64,000 bases of DNA from Candidatus Dormiibacter inghamiae (GTDB lineage Bacteria > Chloroflexota > Dormibacteria > Dormibacterales > Dormibacteraceae): assembly GCA_016464825.1 (NCBI GenBank), contig JAEKNQ010000013.1, positions 62,001 through 126,000 on the forward strand, given 5' to 3'. The notes beneath the pieces were generated by a model. It ran no database searches. It saw nothing but the letters and a program-made list of their open reading frames with translations, and was not told where the DNA came from. This document shows positions 16,874 through 25,124 of this stretch, piece after piece. The position numbers and the translations under genes are program-made. Every line of letters starts with the position of its first letter. The stretch's first letter is position 1.

Positions 16874-16953
16874 GGCTTTCACAGATACGTAACCGGAGAT
16901 GGTGCGGATCACTTCCAGCCAGGGCGGGCAGGAACCGAAAAGTGGAGAGGGCT

Positions 16954-17172
16954 TCAGCCCAGGATCTGGCTCAGTCGCTCCCGCAGTTGCGCAGGAGCCG
17001 TGCTCTGATCGCAGCACCTCTTGACCAACCGTTTCATCCCGACCTGGAGGTCAAACAGATCCTCACAGGGCGCGCAGTCGCTCAAGTGCTGCCGCACCTC
17101 CGCCATCTCCCCTTCATTCAACTCGCGGTCCACGAAGCCTTCGAGCTTCTCCAAACATTTCCCACAGTTCAC
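16954..17172 (-). CDS. Zinc-binding anti-sigma factor, RsrA-like (ZAS family)
   Basis: A 72-residue anti-sigma factor. It shows the ZAS motif H-x3-C-x2-C as HLSDCAPC near residues 29-36, with further cysteines in MNCGKCLEK and KRCCDQ. In RsrA/RshA relatives, oxidation of these zinc-bound thiols releases the partner sigma factor. It starts two bases after the sigma gene, indicating co-translation. Redox sensing is inferred from the motif. The gene is shorter than many ZAS proteins but complete, with no membrane segment. Confidence 0.88.
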   Translation of the reverse strand: MNCGKCLEKLEGFVDRELNEGEMAEVRQHLSDCAPCEDLFDLQVGMKRLVKRCCDQSTAPAQLRERLSQILG

Positions 17173-17174
17173 TC

Positions 17175-17807
17175 TCAGGATTCTCCCTTGCCCTCGCTGA
17201 CTATGCCTGCCTCTCTGGCGTAGCGCAGCAGTGACCTCTGCAACTGGCGGCGGGCGCGGTGAAGACGCGACATCACGGTTCCTATCGGGACGCCCATAAC
17301 CTCCGCCGCCTCCTTGTAGGCGAAGCCCTCGACGTCGACCAGCAGCACCACCTCGCGGTGCAGCTCGGGAAGCTGCTCGACAGCGTCGATGACCTCCTGC
17401 GCGGCAATGCCATCCAGCACGTCCGCCTCCGGTTGGGCGCCGACGTCGGGCAGGGTGTCGTAGAGGGACATCTCGCTGTCACCGTCCAGGCTGAGCGCCT
17501 CTGGCCGGCCGCGTCGGAACCGGTCCCAGAACAGGTTGCGCATGATGGCGAAGAGCCACGCCTTCATGTTCGTCCCGCGCCTATAGCTGTGCTGGTAGCG
17601 CAGGGCCCTCACATACGTGTCCTGGACCAAGTCCTCGGCCTTGGCCGGATCCCGGGTCAGGCGCAGAGCTGTGCGGTAAAGCGTATCCAGGTACCCGATT
17701 GCCTCCTGTGTGAAGCTGGCGTCAGCCGCGCCGGCGGACTGCGGCTCGGGCTCGCGGGAGACCGGTTCGGGCAGTCCGAGCCCAGCTTCCTTCGCTTCCT
17801 CTCTCAC
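17175..17807 (-). CDS. ECF sigma factor, SigR/SigH-like
   Basis: About 210 residues. Sigma region 2 is visible as EDLVQDTYVRALRYQHSYRRG and AWLFAIMRNLFWDRFRR, and region 4 as LPELHREVVLLVDVEGF with the helix-turn-helix EAAEVMGVPIGTVMSRLHRARRQL. With the ZAS anti-sigma gene directly downstream it resembles the oxidative-stress SigR-RsrA pair of Actinobacteria. Start is uncertain: GTG 17807 or 17822, neither with a ribosome binding site. A SigR-type promoter lies just upstream, predicting autoregulation. About 45 residues precede region 2, longer than usual and low in conservation. Confidence 0.88.
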   Translation of the reverse strand: MREEAKEAGLGLPEPVSREPEPQSAGAADASFTQEAIGYLDTLYRTALRLTRDPAKAEDLVQDTYVRALRYQHSYRRGTNMKAWLFAIMRNLFWDRFRRGRPEALSLDGDSEMSLYDTLPDVGAQPEADVLDGIAAQEVIDAVEQLPELHREVVLLVDVEGFAYKEAAEVMGVPIGTVMSRLHRARRQLQRSLLRYAREAGIVSEGKGES

Positions 17808-17837
17808 GGCAAGCAGTGTAGACACGCTGCTCTGCCG

Positions 17838-17863
17838 AACGTTGCGCGGCAGCAGTCTATTCC
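17838..17863 (-). promoter_or_regulatory. SigR/SigH-type promoter of the sigma operon
   Basis: On the minus strand GGAAT (17863-17859), an 18-base spacer and GTT (17840-17838) match the SigR/SigH consensus (GGAAT-N18/19-GTT). The -35 box overlaps the last codons of alr (GAA TAG). It lies just upstream of the sigma factor start, as expected for autoregulation. Confidence 0.7.
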
Positions 17864-18936
17864 TGGTAGCGCCTGATGACGCGCCTGCCGATCGAGGCCA
17901 GCACTTCATACGAGTTGGTGCCGGCGTGTCCGGCGACTTCCTCGGCGCTGATCCCGTCGCCGATGAGAGTCGCCCAATCCCCTGCCCGCACCTCTTCGCC
18001 CCCCGTAACGTCGGCGGTCATCTGGTCCATGCTGATGCGGCCGATGACCGGGCGTCGCTGGCCGCGAATTACCACGTCCCCGCGGCCAGATCGAGCTCGC
18101 ATGACGCCGTCCGCGTAACCGGCGGCGATTACTGCAACCCGGCTGGACCGCTCAGCCCGCCACGTGCGGTCGTAGCCGACTGAGCTGCCAGCCGTAATCT
18201 CCCTCACCTGCGTCACCCGCGCCTGAAAGGTCAGCGCGGGCCGCAGAGACGGCCATTCACAGCCGTAGAGGGCGATTCCTATCCGGACGGCGTCCAGCTG
18301 CAGTTCGGGATGCCTGAGGGCAGCGCAACTGTTAGCGGCATGGCGCAGACCGGGCTCGACTTGAAGCTGCTCAAGGACTGAGACGAAGCGGCTGTACTGC
18401 TCGCGGGTGAAGGCCGCATCGCTGTCCGAGGCGGCGAAGTGGGTGTAGACGCCACCGAGTGCGAGCCGGTCAGAGCCTGCGATCCGCCTGGCCAGCTGCG
18501 GCGCCTCCGCCAGGCTGCAGCCGAGCCGACTCATACCGGTGTCTACCTTCAGCTGCACGCTGAGACGCGAGCCGGCGGGAACCGCTTGCTCCAACGCGCC
18601 CGCCAGCTCCCAGCTGTGACAGGCCACTGAACAGCGCACCGAGGCGGCTGCGGGAGCGTCGTCAGGGGTGAGCCCGCCCAATACCAACAGGCGCTCGGGC
18701 GGAGCCAGGCCGCGGAGTTCCAGGGCTTCCGGCAGAGTTGAAACGGCAAGGCCCCAGGCGCCCGCCTCCAGGGCTGCCCGCGCCACGGGCGTGGCCCCGT
18801 GGCCATAGCCGTCTGCCTTTACCACGGCGATGCAGTGCGTGGTCGGCTTGAGACCGCTACGCACTGTGTTTAGATTAGCGGCAATTGCGCCCAGATCGAC
18901 CGAGGCCACCCGCTGCGCTGGCGGCAGCTCCGCCAT
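17857..18936 (-). CDS. alr: Alanine racemase
   Basis: A 359-residue PLP enzyme supplying D-alanine for peptidoglycan. The PLP lysine lies in VVKADGYGHG near residue 39, the C-terminal catalytic tyrosine in GSSVGYDRTW, and the signature PVIGRISMDQMTADVT is present. ATG 18936 overlaps the stop of the upstream acpS-nnrD gene, so the genes are coupled. Together with glmS and the cda genes upstream it gives this region a cell-wall theme. Confidence 0.95.
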   Translation of the reverse strand: MAELPPAQRVASVDLGAIAANLNTVRSGLKPTTHCIAVVKADGYGHGATPVARAALEAGAWGLAVSTLPEALELRGLAPPERLLVLGGLTPDDAPAAASVRCSVACHSWELAGALEQAVPAGSRLSVQLKVDTGMSRLGCSLAEAPQLARRIAGSDRLALGGVYTHFAASDSDAAFTREQYSRFVSVLEQLQVEPGLRHAANSCAALRHPELQLDAVRIGIALYGCEWPSLRPALTFQARVTQVREITAGSSVGYDRTWRAERSSRVAVIAAGYADGVMRARSGRGDVVIRGQRRPVIGRISMDQMTADVTGGEEVRAGDWATLIGDGISAEEVAGHAGTNSYEVLASIGRRVIRRYQE

Positions 18937-20183
18937 CAGTAGCCGCCTTCCCGCAGCACCTTCATGACCAGCGGGATCTCGCCCAGCAGATCGGAGGCGA
19001 GAAGGCCCGATTCGCCCAGCCTGCGGCTCAACCGGCGGCCCGCCTCGGCGTGGACGTAGACTGCGGTGACTGCCGCCTCTAACGGCTGGCAGCCCTGGGC
19101 CAGCAGGGCTGCCACCAGCCCTGTGAGGACGTCGCCAGTCCCACCTGTTGCCAGCGCCGGGACCTCGTGGGGATCCTCGGAGATCGGCCCGTCCGCGCGA
19201 CAGACCAGGGTTCGGGCTCCCTTCAGCACAACGGTCGCGCCACTCTGCCGCGCAGCCTGGCGGACGGCTGCCGGGCGATCCGCCTGGATCTGCTCGGTGC
19301 TGCGGTTCAGCAGCCGGCCGAGCTCCCCCGGGTGGGGCGTCAGCACGCGAGTCGGCCCCAGCTTGGCAAAGAGACGGCGGTTTTCAGCCAGCGCATTGAG
19401 CGCGTCAGCGTCTATGACGAGGGGCACCTCCGCCTTGGCGATCACCTCGTAGACCATGCGCCACGTGGAGCGATCACGGCCCAAGCCGGGACCTATGTAG
19501 CCGGCCGCCGCCGCGCGCAATTGGCGCAGCACGCCATCCGCTGCTGCGTGGCTGATGGCTCCTGGCGCCGCCTCCGGGAGCCTATTGGCCATGACCTCCG
19601 TGCACTTGACGGCCAGAATCGGATAGAGGCTCTCAGCCACCAGCAATCTCACCATCCCCGCCCCAGAGCGGGCGGCCGAAGTGGCCGAGAGGAATGCTGC
19701 CCCGGTCAGCCCCAGACTGCCAGCGACGCCCACTACCGTTCCGAACGAGCCCTTGTGCGCCTGAGGAGGCCGCTGTGGCAGCACCACCGCGTCGGGCGCC
19801 GGGAGTGGTTCCTCCTGAACGCTTGCCAGAGCAAGGCTGGCGCTGGCGACTGCGATCCCCGCCTGGTGCGTGATGCTGAGGGCGATCTTCGGCTGCTGAC
19901 TGGCGTGCGCAGAACCTGTCTCAAGCAGGCGGACCCGAGGAGCGCCGTCGGGCCCGGGCAGGATCTCGATGTGGCGGCGCGGGTAGCGGATTGGCGTGCC
20001 CGTGAAGCACTTGATCACCGCCTCCTTGGCCGCCCAGCGTCCAGCCAGCTTCTCACTCCGGCCGCGGCAGTAGGCGAGCTCGGCGGCCGTGAAGGTCTTC
20101 TTCAGGAAGCCCGCACCTGAGCGCCTGACCGCCAGTGCCATTCGCTCCACCCCGCACACGTCCACCCCAACAGTCCTGATCAC
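18936..20183 (-). CDS. Fusion of holo-ACP synthase (AcpS) and ADP/ATP-dependent NAD(P)HX dehydratase
   Basis: A 415-residue two-domain protein. Residues ~1-125 are AcpS-like: VGVDVCGVERM, FTAAELAYCRGR, RWAAKEAVIKCF and ALSITHQ, the phosphopantetheinyl transferase motifs. Residues ~140-410 are the ribokinase-like NAD(P)HX dehydratase: KGSFGTVVGVAGS, GPGLGRD, VIDADALNAL, LTPHPGELGRLL, VVLKGARTLV and LATGGTGDVLTGL. In most bacteria the dehydratase is fused to the NAD(P)HX epimerase; here AcpS takes that place and no epimerase is visible. Adjacent acpS-nnr genes are known in other lineages. ATG/GTG start at 20183; the gene runs into alr with overlap. Confidence 0.9.
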   Translation of the reverse strand: MIRTVGVDVCGVERMALAVRRSGAGFLKKTFTAAELAYCRGRSEKLAGRWAAKEAVIKCFTGTPIRYPRRHIEILPGPDGAPRVRLLETGSAHASQQPKIALSITHQAGIAVASASLALASVQEEPLPAPDAVVLPQRPPQAHKGSFGTVVGVAGSLGLTGAAFLSATSAARSGAGMVRLLVAESLYPILAVKCTEVMANRLPEAAPGAISHAAADGVLRQLRAAAAGYIGPGLGRDRSTWRMVYEVIAKAEVPLVIDADALNALAENRRLFAKLGPTRVLTPHPGELGRLLNRSTEQIQADRPAAVRQAARQSGATVVLKGARTLVCRADGPISEDPHEVPALATGGTGDVLTGLVAALLAQGCQPLEAAVTAVYVHAEAGRRLSRRLGESGLLASDLLGEIPLVMKVLREGGY

Positions 20184-20237
20184 CCCACCGAGCCCCGCAA
20201 TGGCGACCTCAGCCCGTCATCTTCTGGGCTGGCGTTA

Positions 20238-20389
20238 GGTCGATAGGCCGGGTTCATCCCGGCCGGTACCCGACCTCGGTCACGGCACCGATGCCGGCTT
20301 CAGGAGGAGCAACTGGCGCAGACACTTATCTGAGGCTAAGCACAAACCCGGTGGGGATTCGGAAGGGGAGGCCCGCCTCCCCCTTGCTC
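20238..20389. repeat. Intergenic repeat element, copy B (candidate structured RNA)
   Basis: A 152-bp element sharing both ends with copy A (16371-16526): the left 29 bases GGTCGATAGGCCGGGTTCAT... and the right hairpin GGGGAGGC-CC-GCCTCCCC-CTTGCTC. The ~80-bp core differs. In the minus orientation it begins two bases after the glmS stop, just as copy A follows the 16529 gene, and it ends 54 bases before the AcpS fusion gene. Confidence 0.75.
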
Positions 20390-20391
20390 CG

Positions 20392-22224
20392 TCACTCCAC
20401 GGTTACGGATTTCGCCAGGTTGCGGGGGTGGTCCACATCTTTGCCCAACTCCAGCGCCACGTAGTAGGCGAAGACCTGGAGCGCGACACTGGCCAGAACC
20501 GCGGAGGTGAGCTCGTCCGCGCGAGGGATCACCAGGACGTCGGTGGCCAGCCCCTGCAATTCGGCCTCCCCTTCACTGACGACAGCCAGGACTGGCGCGT
20601 CGCGGGTCACGAACTCATGCACGTTGCTGATCATCTTCTCGCGGGTAGAGCTCTCAGTACAGATCGCGACGACTGGGAACAGGGGGTCCAACAAAGCGAT
20701 CGGACCGTGCTTCGCCTCTCCGCCGGAAGAGCCTTCGGCGTGGATGTAGCTGATCTCCTTCAACTTGAGAGCACCTTCCAACGCGACGACGTGACCGAGA
20801 CCCCGCCCCACGTACATGAAGTTGCGGTAATGGGCGTAGCGGTGAGCCAGTCGGGCGATGTCCGGCTCCGACTGGAGGAGACGCCGGATCTGCTCAGGCA
20901 GCGCTCGCAGGCTGCTGGCCAGCTCCTGCCGGCGCTCGATCGGCAGTCGGCCGCGGCCGCCTGCCAGCCGGAGAGCGAGGAGGGCCTGGCTGACCACGTG
21001 AGCAATGAAGGTCTTGGTGGAGGCAACGCTGATCTCGGGCCCGGAATTGAGGTAGATGGCGCCGTCGGCGTCACGCGCGGCGCTGCTGCCCACCACGTTG
21101 GTGACAGCAACACTGAGCGCTCCACGCGCCCGAGCCAGGTTCAACCCGACGAGGGTGTCAGCAGTCTCACCCGACTGGGTGATCACCACAGCGAGATCGT
21201 CCTCTGTTACGGTCGGCCGGCGGTAGCGAAACTCGGAGGCGTCGATTGCTCGCGCCGGCAGGCCTGCCCAGTCCTCGATCAGCTGCTCCCCGGCCAGCGC
21301 CGCGTGCAGCGAGGTACCCATGCCCAGCAGCAGCACCTGGCGGCAGGTGCGGAAACGCTCGGAGGGCACGTCGAATTCAGCGAAGTGCACGTTGCCAGCC
21401 TCGTCCAGCCGGCCGCGCAGCGTATTCGCAACCGCGTCCGGCGTCTCGTGGATCTCCTTCAGCATGAAATGGGCGAAGCCGCCCTTCTCGGCCTGGCTCA
21501 CGTCCCAGTCGACGTGCACTATCTTGGCCTCCACGGGGCGACCATCCAGAGTCGAAACCTGGGCGCCAAGCGCTGTTACCGCCGCCAGCTCACCTTCGCC
21601 CAGAATCAGCGCTCGCTTGGTGTAGGGAATGATCGCGGTTATGTCAGAGGCTATGAAGTTCTCCCCTTCGCCTAGACCCACTACAAGAGGTGCGTTGAGA
21701 CGGGCACCGACCAGCAGGTCAGGGTCATCAAGGCAGAACATGGCCAGGGCGTAGGCACCGCGCAGCCGCTGTAGAGCCTGGCGGACGGCCGCCAGAAAAT
21801 CACCCCTGTAGTACTGCTCGATCAAATGCGGCACAACCTCGGTGTCGGTGTCCGAGAGGAACTCGTGCCCGGCCGCCGACAGCTCTGCCTTGAGCTCTGC
21901 AAAGTTCTCGATGATGCCGTTGTGCACGACAGTGATCCGGCCTGTGCAGTCGGCATGGGGGTGAGCGTTCACAGTGGTGGGCTTGCCGTGCGTGGCCCAG
22001 CGGGTGTGGCCGATGCCCAGATGGCCGCTGGGTGCCTGTCCCCACAGCTTCTCGATCAGAAGATCAACCTTGGCCTCGCTCTTGGTCAGACTCGTCGTCT
22101 GCTGGCCCGTCTCCAGCACCGCCAAGCCGGCGGAGTCATAGCCCCTGTACTCAAGCCGCTTCAGCGCCTCGAGCAGGATGGGCGTCGCTTCCCGCGGCCC
22201 GAGGTAACCGATGATGCCGCACAT
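20392..22224 (-). CDS. glmS: Glutamine-fructose-6-phosphate aminotransferase (isomerizing)
   Basis: A 610-residue enzyme making glucosamine-6-phosphate, the first step to UDP-GlcNAc. The N-terminal glutaminase has the nucleophile Cys2 (MCGIIGYLG) and GHTRWATHG. Two SIS domains follow (MGTSLHAALAGEQLIEDW; GRGLGHVVALEGALKLKE), and the C-terminus ends DHPRNLAKSVTVE. Full length. It lies 78 bases downstream of cdaR. No glmS ribozyme is recognisable in that gap. Repeat copy B begins directly after its stop. Confidence 0.96.
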   Translation of the reverse strand: MCGIIGYLGPREATPILLEALKRLEYRGYDSAGLAVLETGQQTTSLTKSEAKVDLLIEKLWGQAPSGHLGIGHTRWATHGKPTTVNAHPHADCTGRITVVHNGIIENFAELKAELSAAGHEFLSDTDTEVVPHLIEQYYRGDFLAAVRQALQRLRGAYALAMFCLDDPDLLVGARLNAPLVVGLGEGENFIASDITAIIPYTKRALILGEGELAAVTALGAQVSTLDGRPVEAKIVHVDWDVSQAEKGGFAHFMLKEIHETPDAVANTLRGRLDEAGNVHFAEFDVPSERFRTCRQVLLLGMGTSLHAALAGEQLIEDWAGLPARAIDASEFRYRRPTVTEDDLAVVITQSGETADTLVGLNLARARGALSVAVTNVVGSSAARDADGAIYLNSGPEISVASTKTFIAHVVSQALLALRLAGGRGRLPIERRQELASSLRALPEQIRRLLQSEPDIARLAHRYAHYRNFMYVGRGLGHVVALEGALKLKEISYIHAEGSSGGEAKHGPIALLDPLFPVVAICTESSTREKMISNVHEFVTRDAPVLAVVSEGEAELQGLATDVLVIPRADELTSAVLASVALQVFAYYVALELGKDVDHPRNLAKSVTVE

Positions 22225-22302
22225 TAAATGTTCACCTGAGACACTCTCATTCTGGTCTGGCTGCTCAACTCCCTCACCTGAACGTCCGGCTGCTTGAGAT
22301 GG

Positions 22303-23331
22303 TTACCCACTGGCGGTCGGAGAAGGAGAGGGGCTGGGTCCGGGTGGCGGGCTGGGCGCCGCGCAGTTGAAGGCCCGGTTCATGCTGAGGGTGATCTTCG
22401 CGCTCTTGGGTGTGATGCTGACCTGGTCCGGCGCGCGCAGCGCGACAGTGTACGTCCGGTTGGCGTTGAGGCCTGTGATATCGATCGGGTCGGTCGAGAC
22501 ATCGTTGAGCTTCGCCACGGCGTCGGCCGGCCCCTGCACGGTTACGAACTGGCCTGGCAAATAGTCGACGCGGGCGATCGCAAAGCCGCACGCCTGGGTG
22601 CCCGTGATGGTGGGGGTGATGGGCACTGTCTTGGTTTGAGTGCCGCCCTGGGTGTCGATCCGCACGGTTACGCGCGGGGGCGTCCAGCTCGGAGCTGGGA
22701 AGCGGTTGAGCTGGCTCAAGTCAACTGGGCGACCGCGCTGCTGGAAAAGAACGCGCTGGCTGGGCGTCTCGATGGTCGCGGCTGTGGAGATCGGCGCGTC
22801 GTAGAGGACATAGGCGCTGAGGTCGTTCAGATCGCTCGCTGCCGAGGTTACCGAAACCTTGCAGGGGCCCTGGTCGTTACCGCAGACCGCGGCGCTGGTC
22901 TTGACCTGTATGCCCGGACTGACTTTGGGCGTTTGCACCTCGATGTCCAGGTCAGCTGTCTGCATGGCTTCTATGCTCACTGTGATGGGTACCGAGGCAG
23001 AGCGGAGAGTGACGCCGGAGGGCACATCAGCCGGTCTAGCGTAGAAGGTCTGATTCGGCCCCGGGTGTGCCTTCTGCAAATCCAGGCTGACGCCCGCGGC
23101 AGTCGCGCGGTAGCGCTCGACCGCGTCCCGCAAGCCGACCACCGGCACAGTGACAGTCGTTTGATACTGCGTCAGCACGAGCTTGTTGCCGCTGGGCAGG
23201 TTGTACTGCACTTTGGCGCTCACGCTCTGCACCTCGAGCGGGTTCTCGGAGAAGGCGAGCGCACCCAACAACGCGAGCGTGAGCGCCAGCGCCAGCGCCT
23301 TGAGCCGCCAATTGGCGACTATCCCGCTCAC
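22303..23331 (-). CDS. cdaR: YbbR-domain protein CdaR, regulator of diadenylate cyclase
   Basis: A 342-residue extracytoplasmic protein with one N-terminal membrane anchor (LKALALALTLALLGALAF) and YbbR repeats, e.g. VQYNLPSGNKLVLTQYQTTVTVPVVG and VTVQGPADAVAKLNDVSTDPIDITGL. The end is Pro/Ser-rich. In Firmicutes, CdaR binds CdaA and tunes c-di-AMP synthesis. GTG 23331 overlaps the cdaA stop (GTGA). Downstream is glmS rather than the more usual glmM. Confidence 0.9.
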   Translation of the reverse strand: MSGIVANWRLKALALALTLALLGALAFSENPLEVQSVSAKVQYNLPSGNKLVLTQYQTTVTVPVVGLRDAVERYRATAAGVSLDLQKAHPGPNQTFYARPADVPSGVTLRSASVPITVSIEAMQTADLDIEVQTPKVSPGIQVKTSAAVCGNDQGPCKVSVTSAASDLNDLSAYVLYDAPISTAATIETPSQRVLFQQRGRPVDLSQLNRFPAPSWTPPRVTVRIDTQGGTQTKTVPITPTITGTQACGFAIARVDYLPGQFVTVQGPADAVAKLNDVSTDPIDITGLNANRTYTVALRAPDQVSITPKSAKITLSMNRAFNCAAPSPPPGPSPSPSPTASG

Positions 23332-24191
23332 CTGTAGAACCTCGTCTGAAGGAAGCGCCAGTTGGGCAGGTTCGGGCGACCGGAACCCTCCGGCTGGCTG
23401 CGCTGAAGGCTCCCCGTGAGCCTGGCGCGGAGCCCGTCGGCGTCCAGGTTGCGGGTGATGTTTCCATTCTCGACCACGGAGATTCCACCCGTTTCTTCCG
23501 AGACGACCAGCAGGAGCGCGTCGGAGGCCAGAGACAGCCCTATCGCAGCTCGGTGCCGGGTGCCCAAACGCTCGTGGATGACCGACTCATCGGCGAGCGG
23601 CAGAAGGCAGCCGGCGGCCAGAATGGTGTTGCCGCGGACGATCACCGCGCCGTCGTGGAGGGGCGAGTTGGGGAAGAAGATCGTCTGGAGAACCTCCGCT
23701 GACAGCTCGGCATTGAGGCGCACGCCTGTGCTGGCGTAATCGGCCAGACCGGTGTCTCGCTCGAAAGCAATGAGAGCGCCAGTGCGCCGAGCGGAAAAGC
23801 GTTCGGCCGAGCGGATCGACTCCGCTATGGAGCGATTGAACTGCTGGCTGGAGTAGGTGCTGAGACGAGGCAGGTTGCCGATTCGGCGGCCGACGACGTC
23901 GAGCATGCGGCGCAGTTCGGGCTGGAACAGCACAACTATCGTGATGACCAGGACGGAAGCGGCGTTTTGGAACAGCCAGCCGAGCAGGATGAGATGGAAC
24001 TGGGTAGCGACCAGCCCGAGAATGGCCAGTACCACCAGGCCGACGATGAGCTGGGTCGCCTGCGTGCCGCGCACCAGACGCAGGGCCTGATAGAGGATGA
24101 AGGCAACCACTATCACGTCCACCAATTCCAGCGGTCCTACCCGAGCCAGGATCGCGAGGAACTGCGCGAGCGCAGCGCTGAGCGCCTCCAT
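23328..24191 (-). CDS. cdaA: Diadenylate cyclase CdaA
   Basis: A 287-residue membrane cyclase making c-di-AMP from two ATP. Three N-terminal membrane segments (ELVDVIVVAFILYQAL, LIVGLVVLAILGLVAT, ASVLVITIVVLF) precede the DAC domain with its DGA motif (SPLHDGAVIV) and RHR motif (LGTRHRAAIGLS). The start ATG 24191 abuts the argF stop, the end overlaps cdaR. C-di-AMP usually controls potassium/osmolyte transport and wall homeostasis. The C-terminal ~30 residues are not conserved. Confidence 0.95.
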   Translation of the reverse strand: MEALSAALAQFLAILARVGPLELVDVIVVAFILYQALRLVRGTQATQLIVGLVVLAILGLVATQFHLILLGWLFQNAASVLVITIVVLFQPELRRMLDVVGRRIGNLPRLSTYSSQQFNRSIAESIRSAERFSARRTGALIAFERDTGLADYASTGVRLNAELSAEVLQTIFFPNSPLHDGAVIVRGNTILAAGCLLPLADESVIHERLGTRHRAAIGLSLASDALLLVVSEETGGISVVENGNITRNLDADGLRARLTGSLQRSQPEGSGRPNLPNWRFLQTRFYR

Positions 24192-25111
24192 CAGGGCTCC
24201 GCCTGAAAGAGCAACGCAAGCAGCGCCATCTGGACGTGAAGACGGTTCTCCGCCTGGTCGAAGACGCGCGACTGTGGGCCCTCCAGTACCGCCTCGGAAA
24301 CCTCCTCCCCCCTATGGGCGGGCAGGCAGTGCATGAAGATCGCCTGGGGAGCGAGCTGCATTACTTGCTCATCGACCTGATACTCGAGAAATTCCCGCCG
24401 ACGGTGCCCGGCTTCGGACTCCTGGCCCATCGAAGTCCATACATCTGTATAGACGATCGAGGCGCCGGATACGTTCGACAGATCTGCGCTGACCTGAACT
24501 GCGGGGGCGGCAGCCTCAGATTCCGGGCGCGGTCGGTAGCCGGGGGGACAGATCACCACTAGCTGAAATCGCAGAAGCGTCGCCGCCTCCATCAAGGACT
24601 GGACCACGTTATTGCCGTCTCCGACGAAGACTACCTTCGTCGAGGCGTCCAGGCGTCCCACAGCCTCGCGCATTGTCATCAGGTCGGCCAGCACCTGACA
24701 GGGGTGCGACGCGTTAGTCAGCGCGTTTATCACAGGCCCTCGGCAGCCGTTCGCAAGAGCCAGGAGGTCGGCGTGATGGAAGAGTCTGGCGACTATTCCG
24801 TCAACGTAACGGTCCAGCACTCTGGCCACATCTGCGGCCGTTTCCCTCCTGCCGATGCCGATCTCATCATCCTGCAGGGTGACCGCGCGGCCGCCGAGCC
24901 GGTTGATCGCCACTTCGAAGGAGACGCGGGTGCGGATTGATGGCTTCTGGAAAAGCAGAGCCAGACTCTTGCCGGCCAGCGGTGTCCCCGACCAGCGTCC
25001 GCGCTTGATGGCGGCCGCCAGATCGAGAATGCGCTCAAGCTGCTGGCGCTGCAGCTGCGCCAAATCGAGAAAGTCGGCGCCGACCAGGCTCTGCAATCGG
25101 CTGGTCACCAT
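24191..25111 (-). CDS. argF: Ornithine carbamoyltransferase
   Basis: A 306-residue enzyme of arginine synthesis converting ornithine and carbamoyl phosphate to citrulline. Carbamoyl-phosphate site SIRTRVSFE near residue 50, HPCQVLADLMT near 130, and the ornithine-site HCLPAHRGEEV near 265 support OTC rather than aspartate transcarbamoylase. ATG 25111 is followed by a normal N-terminus and lies 13 bases after truA. No other arg genes are in the window; its placement between truA and cdaA is unusual. Confidence 0.92.
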   Translation of the reverse strand: MVTSRLQSLVGADFLDLAQLQRQQLERILDLAAAIKRGRWSGTPLAGKSLALLFQKPSIRTRVSFEVAINRLGGRAVTLQDDEIGIGRRETAADVARVLDRYVDGIVARLFHHADLLALANGCRGPVINALTNASHPCQVLADLMTMREAVGRLDASTKVVFVGDGNNVVQSLMEAATLLRFQLVVICPPGYRPRPESEAAAPAVQVSADLSNVSGASIVYTDVWTSMGQESEAGHRRREFLEYQVDEQVMQLAPQAIFMHCLPAHRGEEVSEAVLEGPQSRVFDQAENRLHVQMALLALLFQAEP

Positions 25112-25124
25112 GCAGACACTAACG

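Noticed and set aside
22225-22302. glmS ribozyme upstream of glmS
   Set aside because: The 78-base gap after cdaR is too short and shows none of the ribozyme core motifs.
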